Shown: in pieces, positions 33,306-42,610 of the stretch
How the letters are laid out: every line of letters starts with the position of its first letter
Position numbering within the stretch: the first letter of the stretch is position 1
Assembly (NCBI GenBank): GCA_023129165.1
Contig: JAGMCL010000060.1
Span: 1 to 64,000 of the forward strand
Direction: 5' to 3'
DNA length: 64,000 nt
DNA from: Caldifarciminota bacterium
Lineage (GTDB): Bacteria > Hydrothermota > UBA3073
Notes under the pieces: generated by a model
Told to the model about the DNA's origin: nothing
The model's input: the letters and a program-made list of their open reading frames with translations, nothing else
The model's database searches: none
Position numbers and translations under genes: made by a program

Positions 33306-34406
33306 ATGTTCTATATTATAGCCATACTCTTATCGATTTCCCCTCCTGGTGATGTACGGGCATACGATACACCAAATGATGACGGTCAATGTATAACTGT
33401 CGAGTGGGACTTATCAACCGATGATGATTTATTGGGTGGTTACGAGATATGGAGAAGTGAAACTCCAGATACAGGTTTTATAATGGTCGGGTTTGTAGGA
33501 AGGGGTATATCACGGTTCAGAGATAGAGACGGCTTAGAAAATAGAATCGAATATTACTATAGGATGAGGGGGCGTACAAGAGAATTCGAACACACCGAAT
33601 TTTGTCTTGTGTCTCCACCAGCGGTCTGTACCTACCAATGGTTTAATACTAACAAGATCAATGTCCTTGTTGCACTTGCAATCTTCCTGTCAATTCTACT
33701 ATATTTTGTTAGAACCGCAAAAAAGGGCAAGGGTTTCTTTGTTAGGAAGATTGCAGGACTGGATGCAGTTGATGAAGCCGTTGGCAGGGCTACTGAGATG
33801 GGCAGAGGTGTTCTATATGTTCCAGGACTATCTACTATGTCTGATGTAGCGACTATTGCATCGATAAACATATTACAGAGAGTTGCAAAGAAGGTTGCAG
33901 AATACGATACACCTCTTATAGTACCAAACAGGGACCCAATAGTATATATGGTAGCAAGACAGGTTGTTAAAGAGGGTTATATGGAGGCAGGAAAACCGGA
34001 TTCTTTTGATGAAGATAATGTCTTCTTCGTTACACAGAGTCAATTCGCATATGCCGCAGCTGTAGATGGTATAATGTTAAGAGAAAAACCTGCCACAAAC
34101 CTATTCTTAGGAATGTTCTGGGCAGAATCACTCCTTTTGGCTGAGACAGGGCATATGACAGGTGCTGTACAGATAGCAGGCACAGATGCAGTACATCAGC
34201 TTCCTTTCTTTGTTACTGCCTGTGATTACACAATCATAGGCGAGGAACTGTATGCAGCATCTGCCTATCTCTCTAAAGAACCTATCTTGTTGGGTAGTAT
34301 AAAGGCGCAGGACTGGGGAAAACTAATTATCCTACTTCTGGTAATAGTGGGGATTATAGGGAGTATATTTGGAACTCATTTTATTGCAAACCTTCTTACA
34401 GTATAA
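33306..34406 (+). CDS. DUF6754 membrane protein with FN3 domain
   Basis: Protein of 366 aa. Signal-like N-terminus (1-19), then an FN3-like module (about 20-105, EWDLSTDDDLLGGYEIWRSE). A membrane helix lies near 118-136. A DUF6754 domain (about 145-340) contains KIAGLDAVDEAVGRATEMGR and VLYVPGLSTMSD. A C-terminal helix (about 343-362) ends the protein. The family is known only by its DUF number. The gene appears to have its own leaderless transcript and converges with the envelope operon. Confidence 0.78.
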   Translation: MFYIIAILLSISPPGDVRAYDTPNDDGQCITVEWDLSTDDDLLGGYEIWRSETPDTGFIMVGFVGRGISRFRDRDGLENRIEYYYRMRGRTREFEHTEFCLVSPPAVCTYQWFNTNKINVLVALAIFLSILLYFVRTAKKGKGFFVRKIAGLDAVDEAVGRATEMGRGVLYVPGLSTMSDVATIASINILQRVAKKVAEYDTPLIVPNRDPIVYMVARQVVKEGYMEAGKPDSFDEDNVFFVTQSQFAYAAAVDGIMLREKPATNLFLGMFWAESLLLAETGHMTGAVQIAGTDAVHQLPFFVTACDYTIIGEELYAASAYLSKEPILLGSIKAQDWGKLIILLLVIVGIIGSIFGTHFIANLLTV

Positions 34407-34441
34407 AACCTTCCTTCACACTTCCAATTAACAAAAGAATT

Positions 34442-35314
34442 CTAAAAGACAATTTTAATGTAGGAACTTTTATATATCACTTCCTCGTAACCTGCTGTAT
34501 TTATTACGGCATATTTTGGTATTATAAGTCTCTCTAAAAACCACCCTCCTAATACCCTGGATCTCTTGCTTGATAGTAACTCATTCTTTGAATAAACCTC
34601 AATAGCAAGCTTAGTCTTGAAATTTTGTCTTATTATATCTGCTGTTTCTTCAAGCAGAATGATACCATCTTCAGTTATCCTGTCAGAATTCTCCTTAAAT
34701 ACCATATTGCCATTGAGAAGAATTATCCACACTCCCTTATCCTTATAAAGGATACCTTTCAGCACAATCTCCCTCCCAACAACCCTCGATATATTTCCAA
34801 GTTTATCATAAGCCTCGCCACTGTATATATAAACTATACCTGGATTCATCATCACTCCCTCATTACTCCTGCCATCCCAGTATATAGTTCTTGGGGGAGC
34901 ACCCTCACCTTCGTAACTTCTAAACTCCGTACCTTTTTCATCTGTTATTACCATCTTCCATATTCTCACATCATATCCATAGACAGGGTTAAATAAGGCT
35001 ACATAATCTCTGACAATTTTTTTGAGCCAGGGTTTAATTATTTGATCTGAGGCGAGCACAGGAAGTGGACTGGATGCAATCTCTGAGTTTGAAAGAAGCT
35101 GACTATCATATATGTACTCCTCTTCGCCAATAAATGGTATTACTGTCTCATAGGGGTCGAAATCGAGCTCAATTTGAGGTTTCTTCTCAGCTATAACACC
35201 CTTGTATTCTCCCCTTATCTCTTCCTCAACCTTTTCTTCATCCTGTGCTGTTAGATAAAAGACAAACGTAATCAAGATAAGAGAACTTACTATAAATACT
35301 ATTCTACTCCTCAT
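34442..35314 (-). CDS. OmpA-like/FlgD-Ig envelope protein
   Basis: Exported protein of 290 aa (N-terminal hydrophobic segment 1-22, GGAGG before ATG). The middle region (about 105-180) is an FlgD-type Ig fold (IYWDGRSNEGVMMNPGIVYI). The C-terminal about 100 residues look like an OmpA/MotB peptidoglycan-binding domain (FKENSDRITEDGIILLEETA, LLSSKRSRVLGGWFLER). The usual GHTD motif is replaced by EVYSKN, so peptidoglycan binding is uncertain. It is the last gene of the ExbBD/TonB operon and may anchor the motor to the wall or outer membrane. Confidence 0.68.
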   Translation of the reverse strand: MRSRIVFIVSSLILITFVFYLTAQDEEKVEEEIRGEYKGVIAEKKPQIELDFDPYETVIPFIGEEEYIYDSQLLSNSEIASSPLPVLASDQIIKPWLKKIVRDYVALFNPVYGYDVRIWKMVITDEKGTEFRSYEGEGAPPRTIYWDGRSNEGVMMNPGIVYIYSGEAYDKLGNISRVVGREIVLKGILYKDKGVWIILLNGNMVFKENSDRITEDGIILLEETADIIRQNFKTKLAIEVYSKNELLSSKRSRVLGGWFLERLIIPKYAVINTAGYEEVIYKSSYIKIVF

Positions 35315-35363
35315 ATAATCATTCCTCCAATAACACTGTTATGTGATTAACTATGACCTATGC

Positions 35364-36317
35364 CTAACCTGATACAAGTATATATCTAAAGGTTATCGTT
35401 CCTGTATGAGTTATAGGACAGCTTTCCCATCTCCATTTAGCAAGTGTCTTCATAACCAGATTATCCCAATCACTATACCCGGAAGTATGAATAATTAGCA
35501 TTTCGGGTTTTGGCTTACCATCGGGACCAACAGTAACTCTCACCGTCACGACAGCAGATAATCCTCTTTTAAGTGCCCAATCAGGATAGGAAGAAAGGGG
35601 CTTCTTTAAAAGCTTTCTCTCAGCAAGAGCCCCGGCTATTTCCACCTCTGTCGTTGTCTTCTTTTCTGGTGTCGTCTCTATATCTGTTGTTATTTTTTTC
35701 TTACTGAAATCTGCTGTATGCGAATCATCCTTTAACTCTGATATATCCACCTTCTCCAGTTCTATAATCTGTCCCTTACTACCAGGTGATGTAAAGAGGC
35801 CAATCTTTGCATCAAGATCCTCCCTGGTCTTGGGTAGGGCTATAGAGGGTTCTTCAAGTATCTCATTTATTGACTTACTTTCAGAACCTATACGTACTAC
35901 CTCAACATCACCTGTCACATCAATGGCTTCGTAAGAATTGAGGTTTATAGTTGCCTGTATATCTGCCAGCTCCTGTATCTTACCTATATCAATCTTAGCA
36001 TCTGGTGGGGCAACCTCCATGGGTCTTACTATGTCCAGTTTTTTTAACTCTGCCTCTAATTCTGGATCTATCTTCTGGCGATTTAATCTATCCCTCAGGG
36101 CATCCACAATACTCTTTGTTGGTTCTGGCTGTGATATAGGTTGGGGAGGTTCTTTTATCTTTTTCTCTTCCTCTTTCTCTTCCTTTTCTTCAATGAACTC
36201 GATTCTGTGCAATCGTGCACTCTGCTCTCTGGTTACTGACTGAACCTCAACAAAAAGAAACACACTAACATGAATAATAAGCGAGAAAAATATATATCTT
36301 GTAAACCTTGTATTCAT
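35364..36317 (-). CDS. TonB-family energy transducer
   Basis: Protein of 317 aa: one N-terminal membrane helix (about 8-24), then a long charged and proline-containing periplasmic linker rich in Glu/Lys/Pro (about 40-70). The C-terminal TonB domain (about 228-317) contains YPDWALKRGLSAVVTVRVTV, GPDGKPKPEM and LAKWRWESCPITHTGTITFR. TonB carries energy from an ExbB-ExbD motor to outer-membrane partners. It follows exbD by 30 bp in the operon. No TonB-dependent receptor is in the window, so its partner could be the PorV-like or OmpA-like product here (inference). Confidence 0.85.
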   Translation of the reverse strand: MNTRFTRYIFFSLIIHVSVFLFVEVQSVTREQSARLHRIEFIEEKEEKEEEKKIKEPPQPISQPEPTKSIVDALRDRLNRQKIDPELEAELKKLDIVRPMEVAPPDAKIDIGKIQELADIQATINLNSYEAIDVTGDVEVVRIGSESKSINEILEEPSIALPKTREDLDAKIGLFTSPGSKGQIIELEKVDISELKDDSHTADFSKKKITTDIETTPEKKTTTEVEIAGALAERKLLKKPLSSYPDWALKRGLSAVVTVRVTVGPDGKPKPEMLIIHTSGYSDWDNLVMKTLAKWRWESCPITHTGTITFRYILVSG

Positions 36318-36347
36318 AATAGATTTTCACAATCCTGGTATAAAAAA

Positions 36348-36761
36348 TCAATCTTTTCCCTTCTGAGTAGTTGCTATTGATATATTATCTACACCAAGTA
36401 TCTTTGTAACCTGTATCACGGAAAGAACCGTCCCATGATACACATACTCATCTGCTCTTATTAAAACAGGCATAGACGGATTATTATCCACTGCATATTT
36501 CAAGAGCTCAATATAACCATCCCAATTTGTTTCCGTTCCTCCAGGATTGTCAGGCCATGAGATCTCTATCCTATGGTCATCTGTTATAGTTATGGATATA
36601 GCCTCTTCATTTCTCTCCTCAACTGTGTATGCAGAAGGTAACGAAACCTTGAGGCTCCCAGTCATCGATATAACCGGAATAGTCACCATGAGTGTTATGA
36701 GTATAGTGAAAGCTACATCAGAGAGCGGTGTTACATTTATACGAGCTTTCTTTACCTTCAT
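36348..36761 (-). CDS. ExbD/TolR-family protein
   Basis: Protein of 137 aa with an N-terminal cytoplasmic stub and a single membrane helix VTPLSDVAFTILITLMVTIP. This carries the conserved proton-path Asp15. A periplasmic domain (about 40-137) ends with MPVLIRADEYVYHGTVLSVI, typical of ExbD. It is the canonical ExbD of the operon, in contrast to the fused copy at 36783. Confidence 0.88.
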   Translation of the reverse strand: MKVKKARINVTPLSDVAFTILITLMVTIPVISMTGSLKVSLPSAYTVEERNEEAISITITDDHRIEISWPDNPGGTETNWDGYIELLKYAVDNNPSMPVLIRADEYVYHGTVLSVIQVTKILGVDNISIATTQKGKD

Positions 36762-36782
36762 ATGATACCAAGTTGATATTAA

Positions 36783-37889
36783 TTAGTACAAAATCTTATT
36801 TTCTTTACGCTTAAGAAGTGCAATTTTGACAGCACCTGCAATTTTTGCCCTGTCTATTAAGTCTACAACATCCTTATGGTATATTGTGGTATGGGCAGAG
36901 ATTAAAACTATCCTCATTGGACTGCGTAATAGAAGCTGGTGCATTATTTCATCCTGTCTTTTCCTGTCTTCGGGATTATCTATTCTACCGAACACCTCTT
37001 CATTTATGAACACAGTACTGTCTCTGGCAATATACATATTTAGTTTTACCTCTGTCTTCTTCTCATCTTTCTGCATTGTATGTGCCCTTGCTAACGAAGG
37101 TGTCGATACAGCAATATTTGACTGATACATCAATGGAGCAAACATCATAAAGAAAAGTATTAAAAGCATCGCCACACTTATACCCGGGGTCAAGGCCTCT
37201 GCTGTAGATGATATATCCTCTCTTTCCTCATAACTTCTTGTTCTCCTCACTCTGGTAGGGGTTTTATCCATTATATTCTCTTGAGATAGAATGAGCAGGA
37301 GCTCTCTTGAACCAATGAACAGTTTATCAACAATAGAGTCTACATCTTTAGAGAAGTAACCATACATAATCGCTGCAGGAACTGCAATTATTATACCAAT
37401 AGCTGTTGTCACAAGAGCAACTGCTATACCAAGCATCATCCCCTTTGGCGAACCACCACCAACAGCTGCCATAGCCAAAAATGCCTGAATTATTCCTATT
37501 ACTGTGCCCAGCAACCCAAGCAAAGGTGAGATATATGCTATAGTAGAAAGTGTGCCTACATGGCTTTCAAGTTTTATCTTCTCCTCAGAAATACTATAAT
37601 CCAGTTCGTTGTATAAGGCATCTCTGCTAAGATTAGCCCTAGATAGTCCAGACTTGCAGACTCTTGCAAATGGATGATCGGTGGAACCAACATATTCCAC
37701 CGCACCATTTATATCTTTCCTGGATAAAAAATCTCTTATCCTTCCAAGAAACACATCATAGTTAAATCTCATTCTCAAGAGAAGAACTAACCTATCAAGT
37801 ATAGCGCCTAATGAAATGATAGAAATAATAGCAAGAGCTATTATTATAGGATTCTTTATAAGATCAAATATGAAAACACCAAGAATCAT
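36783..37889 (-). CDS. Natural ExbB-ExbD fusion protein
   Basis: Protein of 368 aa. Residues 1-205 are an ExbB/TolQ/MotA-type channel with helices near 10-32, 112-140 and 152-176 (SPLLGLLGTVIGIIQAFLAM, GIAVALVTTAIGIIIAVPAA). A 25-residue charged linker leads to an ExbD-type segment: LTPGISVAMLLILFFMMFAP (233-252) and a periplasmic domain ending IVLISAHTTIYHKDVVDLID, RAKIAGAVKIALL. The Asp that ExbD needs in its helix is Ser238 here. GAGGT precedes ATG. Fixed stoichiometry and the lost Asp suggest a structural or regulatory stator unit working with the separate ExbB and ExbD. Confidence 0.85.
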   Translation of the reverse strand: MILGVFIFDLIKNPIIIALAIISIISLGAILDRLVLLLRMRFNYDVFLGRIRDFLSRKDINGAVEYVGSTDHPFARVCKSGLSRANLSRDALYNELDYSISEEKIKLESHVGTLSTIAYISPLLGLLGTVIGIIQAFLAMAAVGGGSPKGMMLGIAVALVTTAIGIIIAVPAAIMYGYFSKDVDSIVDKLFIGSRELLLILSQENIMDKTPTRVRRTRSYEEREDISSTAEALTPGISVAMLLILFFMMFAPLMYQSNIAVSTPSLARAHTMQKDEKKTEVKLNMYIARDSTVFINEEVFGRIDNPEDRKRQDEIMHQLLLRSPMRIVLISAHTTIYHKDVVDLIDRAKIAGAVKIALLKRKENKILY

Positions 37890-37896
37890 ATAATCA

Positions 37897-38520
37897 TTAC
37901 CTCTTTCCTGACTTGCTCAATATCACCATCAATTCCTTTGAGGCAATTTCAATTCTCTGAATAATTGAATCAACCCTGCCGGAGAAAACACTAAATAATA
38001 TAGCTGATGGAACGGCAATTATTATGCCTGTAGCAGTGGTAAGTAGTGCAACTGCAACGCCTGACATCATGGCAGTAGGGTCTGTGCCCCCTGCCTCTGC
38101 CATACCTGAGAAGGCTTGTATAATACCGACAACTGTTCCGAGAAGCCCGAGAAGTGGGGCTATAAAGGCAATCGTTGAAAGTATCCCCACCCTGGTCTCC
38201 AGTTCCGCCCTCTCTTTCATCTGAGCCTTCTCAAGAGTATCATAGGTATCTTCTCTCGTAAGAGAAGACGTCTTAAGTCCTTCATACAATACCCTTGTAA
38301 GGGGTGAATTCTCAGTTCTACATTGATTGATTGCTGAGTCCAATCCCTCCTTTTCTATCTTTCTCTCTATCTCCTGCATTATCCTGCTTTCGTCAAATCT
38401 AACCTTTCTGAGATTAACAAACCTTTCAATTGCCACAACAATCATAACTGCTGCAGTTATTAGTAATACGATTATCCATGGTGAAGTCAAAAGTCCAACC
38501 AAGGTCGTTCCTGGTAGCAT
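37897..38520 (-). CDS. ExbB/TolQ-family channel protein
   Basis: Protein of 207 aa with the standard ExbB layout: helix 1 near 12-30, a cytoplasmic domain (about 31-115), and helices 2-3 (FIAPLLGLLGTVVGIIQAFS and GVAVALLTTATGIIIAVPSA). GGAGGG precedes ATG 38520 and the gene ends 7 bp before the fusion gene. It is clearly paralogous to the N-terminal half of the fusion. It would form the proton channel with ExbD. Confidence 0.9.
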   Translation of the reverse strand: MLPGTTLVGLLTSPWIIVLLITAAVMIVVAIERFVNLRKVRFDESRIMQEIERKIEKEGLDSAINQCRTENSPLTRVLYEGLKTSSLTREDTYDTLEKAQMKERAELETRVGILSTIAFIAPLLGLLGTVVGIIQAFSGMAEAGGTDPTAMMSGVAVALLTTATGIIIAVPSAILFSVFSGRVDSIIQRIEIASKELMVILSKSGKR

Positions 38521-38629
38521 GTTCCCTCCTGCTTATAATAATCTACAGTAAAACACAATTTCAGAGAACACATAGATTCTAATGATTTATAAGATATTTC
38601 TTCCTCTTAGAATACTAAGTATATAGGAC

Positions 38630-41110
38630 CTATTCTCCGAACCTTGTAATATACTCCTGTGCCTTTTCTTCATCTCCTATAGCTTGATACGTCTTTGCAA
38701 TATACCTTCCAGCTTTATTGTATTCCTCACCATCCGGATATTCTGCAAGCACCTTTTTGAAAATCCTTAAAGCATCCTCGTAACTTCCAAGATTATAATA
38801 AACAACACCCATGATATTAAAAGCTGATGGCACCTTATCGCTCTCAGGGAAATACCTTATAAACTTCTCAGCCTCCTCTAATTCCTTCATTGGCTGTTTC
38901 AACTTGGCGTATGAGAGGATTATATAGTACTGTGCATCTTCAGCATATGGACTCTCTGAAAAGTTCGTAACCAATTTTCTAAACTCAATAACTGCATTCG
39001 CATAGTTCTCGTCATTAAAGGCACTTCCAGCCCTTATCCACTGTGCCTCAGCAGCATATTGTGATGATGAATGCTCATTAATAAGTATATCAAGTGCCTC
39101 GGGGTTATCCTGCCCTAACATATAATATGAAAGTTCCATCTGGTCTTTTGCTGTTTGTGCTTGTGGAGACTCTTGATACAGGATACTGTATTTATCATAC
39201 TCCCTTATCGCGTTTACATAGTCTCCTGCATTGAAATAAGTGGCTCCCAACTGGAACTGTGCCTCACTGGCAAGCTCTGACTCCGGGTATTGATTTACCA
39301 CCAGCCTGAAGTGGTTAATTGCCTTGGTATATTCTGCTGCTTGTTTATACGTAACAGCGAGATCAAAGGCAGCATAAGGTGCCTTCTCTGACTCGGGGTA
39401 GTTAATTAACACCTTTTCCCAGTAATCAATGGCATTTGCATATTTTTGTGTAACGAATAATGCTTTCCCACCATAGTAGTATGCATCACCGGCAATTGGA
39501 CTATCCTGAAATTCATCCCCAATACCAAATAGGAAGACCTGGTATGCTTCGTCATATTCGCCCATATTGAATGATGCTATACCCCAGCCATAGAGTGACG
39601 CTATAGCAAGAGATGTGTCAGAACCATATCTCTGAAACGCAGACTCAAAAATGTCCTTTGCAGTATTATATCTACCCTCTTCAAGTATACACCACCCCTT
39701 ACTCACATATGCAGGTGCCTTAAGTAAGACAACTTCGTCGTAGTCCTTTAAAACGCTTTCATAGAATGTTTTTGCCTTTGCTATCCTGTCCATATAATAA
39801 TAAAGCTCACCTAAAAATAACTTTGCTCTACCAACCCAGATTCCGCCTTTTGATTCAATTAGATGTTCGAAGGAACTTGATACAGAAGCTCCTTCGTTAT
39901 AATCCTGCATTAGATTGTAAGAGTACACCATCATTGCATATGCTGGTATAGCAATCTCTGATATGCTAAAATATCTTAATATATTTTGAAACCTCTCTAT
40001 TGCCTCGGTATACCTCTTATCAGAAAGAAAGGTTACTCCTGCAAGATAATCTCCCATACCCGCAAAAGAACCCGTTGGATAAATACTTGACATCTGATTG
40101 AATGCTATAAGAGAATTCAGGGTATCCCCAAGTGCTATATAAGATCTGCCGTATTCAAAATTAGCTATGGCAGCCACTCTCAAGTCCGGATAACTGGATT
40201 TTGCCTCTTGAAACATTGTAATCGCTTCGTTAATCCTACCAGTTTCAGTAAGTGCCTTACCAATCATATAGATGGAGTGGGCTGCAAGAAATCTATCCCT
40301 CGAATCTGTAGAATATTTATAACAGAACAACGAGGCCTCATAATCACCTTCATGAAAATAACAACATCCTAATTTATACCTGGAGTACTCCTTAAGATGA
40401 CTCCATGGATACTTCTCTATAAAAAACTCATACTTTTCGATGGCTCCAGCATAATCTTTATTATAAAACAGGGCATCAGCCATTCCATAGTGACAATATT
40501 CAGCAAAGTTTTCATCCTTAAAGCTGTTAGCCAGTTTTTTATATATGGCAAGTGCCTGTAGAGGCTTTCCGAGGCGCGCAAGACATTTTGCCTTATAGAA
40601 TAAACCCTCTTTTGTAACTGCATCCTCAAAAAACACCATAGCCTCTTCGTATCTACCCTCAAAATATAATAATATACCTTTACCCGAAAGAATTCTCTTA
40701 TCCTCCGAGTATCCTGGAAATTCATCTATCTTTTTAACAAGATATTCCTTCGCCCTCTCTGAATCACCTCGCGCAAGATAAGCCATTCCACAGGCATATA
40801 TTGCCTCGGGAGCTATATATGAACTCTCATGTTTATCTATTAGGTCTCTGAAAGTATATATAGCCTCGTTATACTCACCAAGGTTATAATAACACTCTCC
40901 AATACGATATAATGCTTCGGGCGCTGTTTCATCAAAGCCTGTTAGTAATTTGTATCCCTTTATTGCATCTTCATACTGGTGGTGAGCAAAAATCACCTCC
41001 ACCTCCTCAAGCCTTTCCACAGGTGTCTTTGAAACCACTGCATATACAGGTTGGAATACTATAATCAACAATAGATTATATAAAAATATATATCTTCTTA
41101 AACCATTCAT
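38630..41110 (-). CDS. Large TPR repeat protein
   Basis: Exported protein of 826 aa with signal peptide (about 1-24). It is built almost wholly of tetratricopeptide repeats of about 35-37 residues from residue 30 to the end (for example APEALYRIGECYYNLGEYNE, SELASEAQFQLGATYFNAGD). The pattern resembles the YbgF/CpoB and BamD groups, which work with Tol-Pal or outer-membrane assembly. It sits between the PorV-like gene and exbB. It probably scaffolds the envelope machine; no enzymatic motif. Confidence 0.82.
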   Translation of the reverse strand: MNGLRRYIFLYNLLLIIVFQPVYAVVSKTPVERLEEVEVIFAHHQYEDAIKGYKLLTGFDETAPEALYRIGECYYNLGEYNEAIYTFRDLIDKHESSYIAPEAIYACGMAYLARGDSERAKEYLVKKIDEFPGYSEDKRILSGKGILLYFEGRYEEAMVFFEDAVTKEGLFYKAKCLARLGKPLQALAIYKKLANSFKDENFAEYCHYGMADALFYNKDYAGAIEKYEFFIEKYPWSHLKEYSRYKLGCCYFHEGDYEASLFCYKYSTDSRDRFLAAHSIYMIGKALTETGRINEAITMFQEAKSSYPDLRVAAIANFEYGRSYIALGDTLNSLIAFNQMSSIYPTGSFAGMGDYLAGVTFLSDKRYTEAIERFQNILRYFSISEIAIPAYAMMVYSYNLMQDYNEGASVSSSFEHLIESKGGIWVGRAKLFLGELYYYMDRIAKAKTFYESVLKDYDEVVLLKAPAYVSKGWCILEEGRYNTAKDIFESAFQRYGSDTSLAIASLYGWGIASFNMGEYDEAYQVFLFGIGDEFQDSPIAGDAYYYGGKALFVTQKYANAIDYWEKVLINYPESEKAPYAAFDLAVTYKQAAEYTKAINHFRLVVNQYPESELASEAQFQLGATYFNAGDYVNAIREYDKYSILYQESPQAQTAKDQMELSYYMLGQDNPEALDILINEHSSSQYAAEAQWIRAGSAFNDENYANAVIEFRKLVTNFSESPYAEDAQYYIILSYAKLKQPMKELEEAEKFIRYFPESDKVPSAFNIMGVVYYNLGSYEDALRIFKKVLAEYPDGEEYNKAGRYIAKTYQAIGDEEKAQEYITRFGE

Positions 41111-41183
41111 AGAAACTTTCAGTATTTATAAATATGGAAAGATATACAGATATTAATTTTGGAAGAGGGATATAGAGCTCCAT

Positions 41184-42563
41184 CTACTCTTGTTCTTCTG
41201 ATGTTTCATTCTCATTCTTTTCCTCAGGTGGAGTCTCTTGCTCGGGGGATTCGGTTTTCTCTCTTATCTCCTCCTTTATAAGTTCGGGTTTTTCTCCCAT
41301 TGGAGTCATTATTATCGTTCCTTTTGGTCCTACCGTTTTAAGTGTTACGAATGCATCCTCACACTCATAGACCCTTTCAGTTCTCTCTTCAGTAACCCTA
41401 TACTCGAAGTAATAATTACCATCCTCCACAAATATACCGTTATTATCTTTACCATCCCATGCAATCCTATAAGGGGGTGGGCCATACGCGCCCATTCTCC
41501 GTACAGGGGTTCTATATCTGTCCTTAATTATGACCTCCCACTTCTGCACCTCTCCTCTTATATTCGTTTCAAAAACAAGCCATGCAAGATTCTCTCCACC
41601 TTCACTCATTGGTGAAAACGCAACCTTTGGTGTCCGTGCTCTCACCCTGAATCCTCCAAATTCAAAAGATATTGAGATGTTATGGGCTGGTGATAGTAAA
41701 GAAGATGATTCATAGTGGTAAGCACCTGCATAATCTATCTTAATTGTATATCTGTCCATATCCCTTTTCAATCCAACCCCGTATGTGAATTTATACTGAT
41801 CCATTCCACCTCTTACAGCCATTGAATATAACGGCTTGTATTCAAATCCCATGTGAAATAGCGGAAGTTTTTTTTCTGAGACAAGGACATCACCACACAT
41901 CGCAAACATATCACGGTATGGACGAAACGAGAAGCCAATTCTTGCAGATATCGGGGTAGTCTGGGTTTCATTTATAAGTGTCCATGAGGGACTTATAAGA
42001 TTCTGTCCAGATACACCAAAAGAGAACCATCCTGAAGGAAACAGAAGAAGCCCAAGGTCCAAGCCGTGGCCAACCCCTGACTCATTCATCATTGCCTCGT
42101 ATAATATCTTATAAGAAATACCCGCTGAAAACCAGCTCTTAATACTAAGAGCATACGTTAACATAGGAGCAATATTTGTGTATGTGAAGGTTCCTCTTGG
42201 TACCGCTTCCTCAGCAGGATAGCGGTCAATCTTACTTGAGTGCAATGCAAGGAGACCTATACCAAAGTTGCCAATTTCTTTGGTTGAAAAGGTATAACTT
42301 ATAGCCTCAAGCGACAGATTGCTGCTCATGTAAATCATAGAGTGCATAAAGGTTACTCTGTGTCTTTCAACACAGGATAGACATGCGGGGTTATAATACG
42401 AAGAAGATGCATCATCGGCAAGTCCTGTTATTGCTCCTGCCATAGCAAGACCTCTGCTGTCAGAACCCCATGAGACGAATACATCCCCGGGCATACCACC
42501 ATCATTCTCTGCATTTAATAATACCGGTATGAATATGATTAGCAGTAGTATATAATTCCTCAT
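41184..42563 (-). CDS. PorV/PorQ-family outer-membrane protein with FlgD-like and acidic tail
   Basis: Exported protein of 459 aa (signal peptide 1-17). The N-terminal GDVFVSWGSDSRGLAMAGAI and ADDASSSYYNPACLSCVERH motifs and later beta-strand pattern match PorV/PorQ (UPF0164) FadL-like barrels used in T9SS. After the barrel (to about 310) comes an FlgD-like module (VRRMGAYGPPPYRIAWDGKD, FVEDGNYYFEYRV). The tail (about 425-459) is rich in Glu and Pro. It may receive or hold T9SS cargo at the surface; the operon ties it to the ExbBD/TonB motor. Confidence 0.8.
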   Translation of the reverse strand: MRNYILLLIIFIPVLLNAENDGGMPGDVFVSWGSDSRGLAMAGAITGLADDASSSYYNPACLSCVERHRVTFMHSMIYMSSNLSLEAISYTFSTKEIGNFGIGLLALHSSKIDRYPAEEAVPRGTFTYTNIAPMLTYALSIKSWFSAGISYKILYEAMMNESGVGHGLDLGLLLFPSGWFSFGVSGQNLISPSWTLINETQTTPISARIGFSFRPYRDMFAMCGDVLVSEKKLPLFHMGFEYKPLYSMAVRGGMDQYKFTYGVGLKRDMDRYTIKIDYAGAYHYESSSLLSPAHNISISFEFGGFRVRARTPKVAFSPMSEGGENLAWLVFETNIRGEVQKWEVIIKDRYRTPVRRMGAYGPPPYRIAWDGKDNNGIFVEDGNYYFEYRVTEERTERVYECEDAFVTLKTVGPKGTIIMTPMGEKPELIKEEIREKTESPEQETPPEEKNENETSEEQE

Positions 42564-42610
42564 TATTAGAGTCCCTGTTAACTCCGGATTTATTAAAATC
42601 TTATGGCTTT

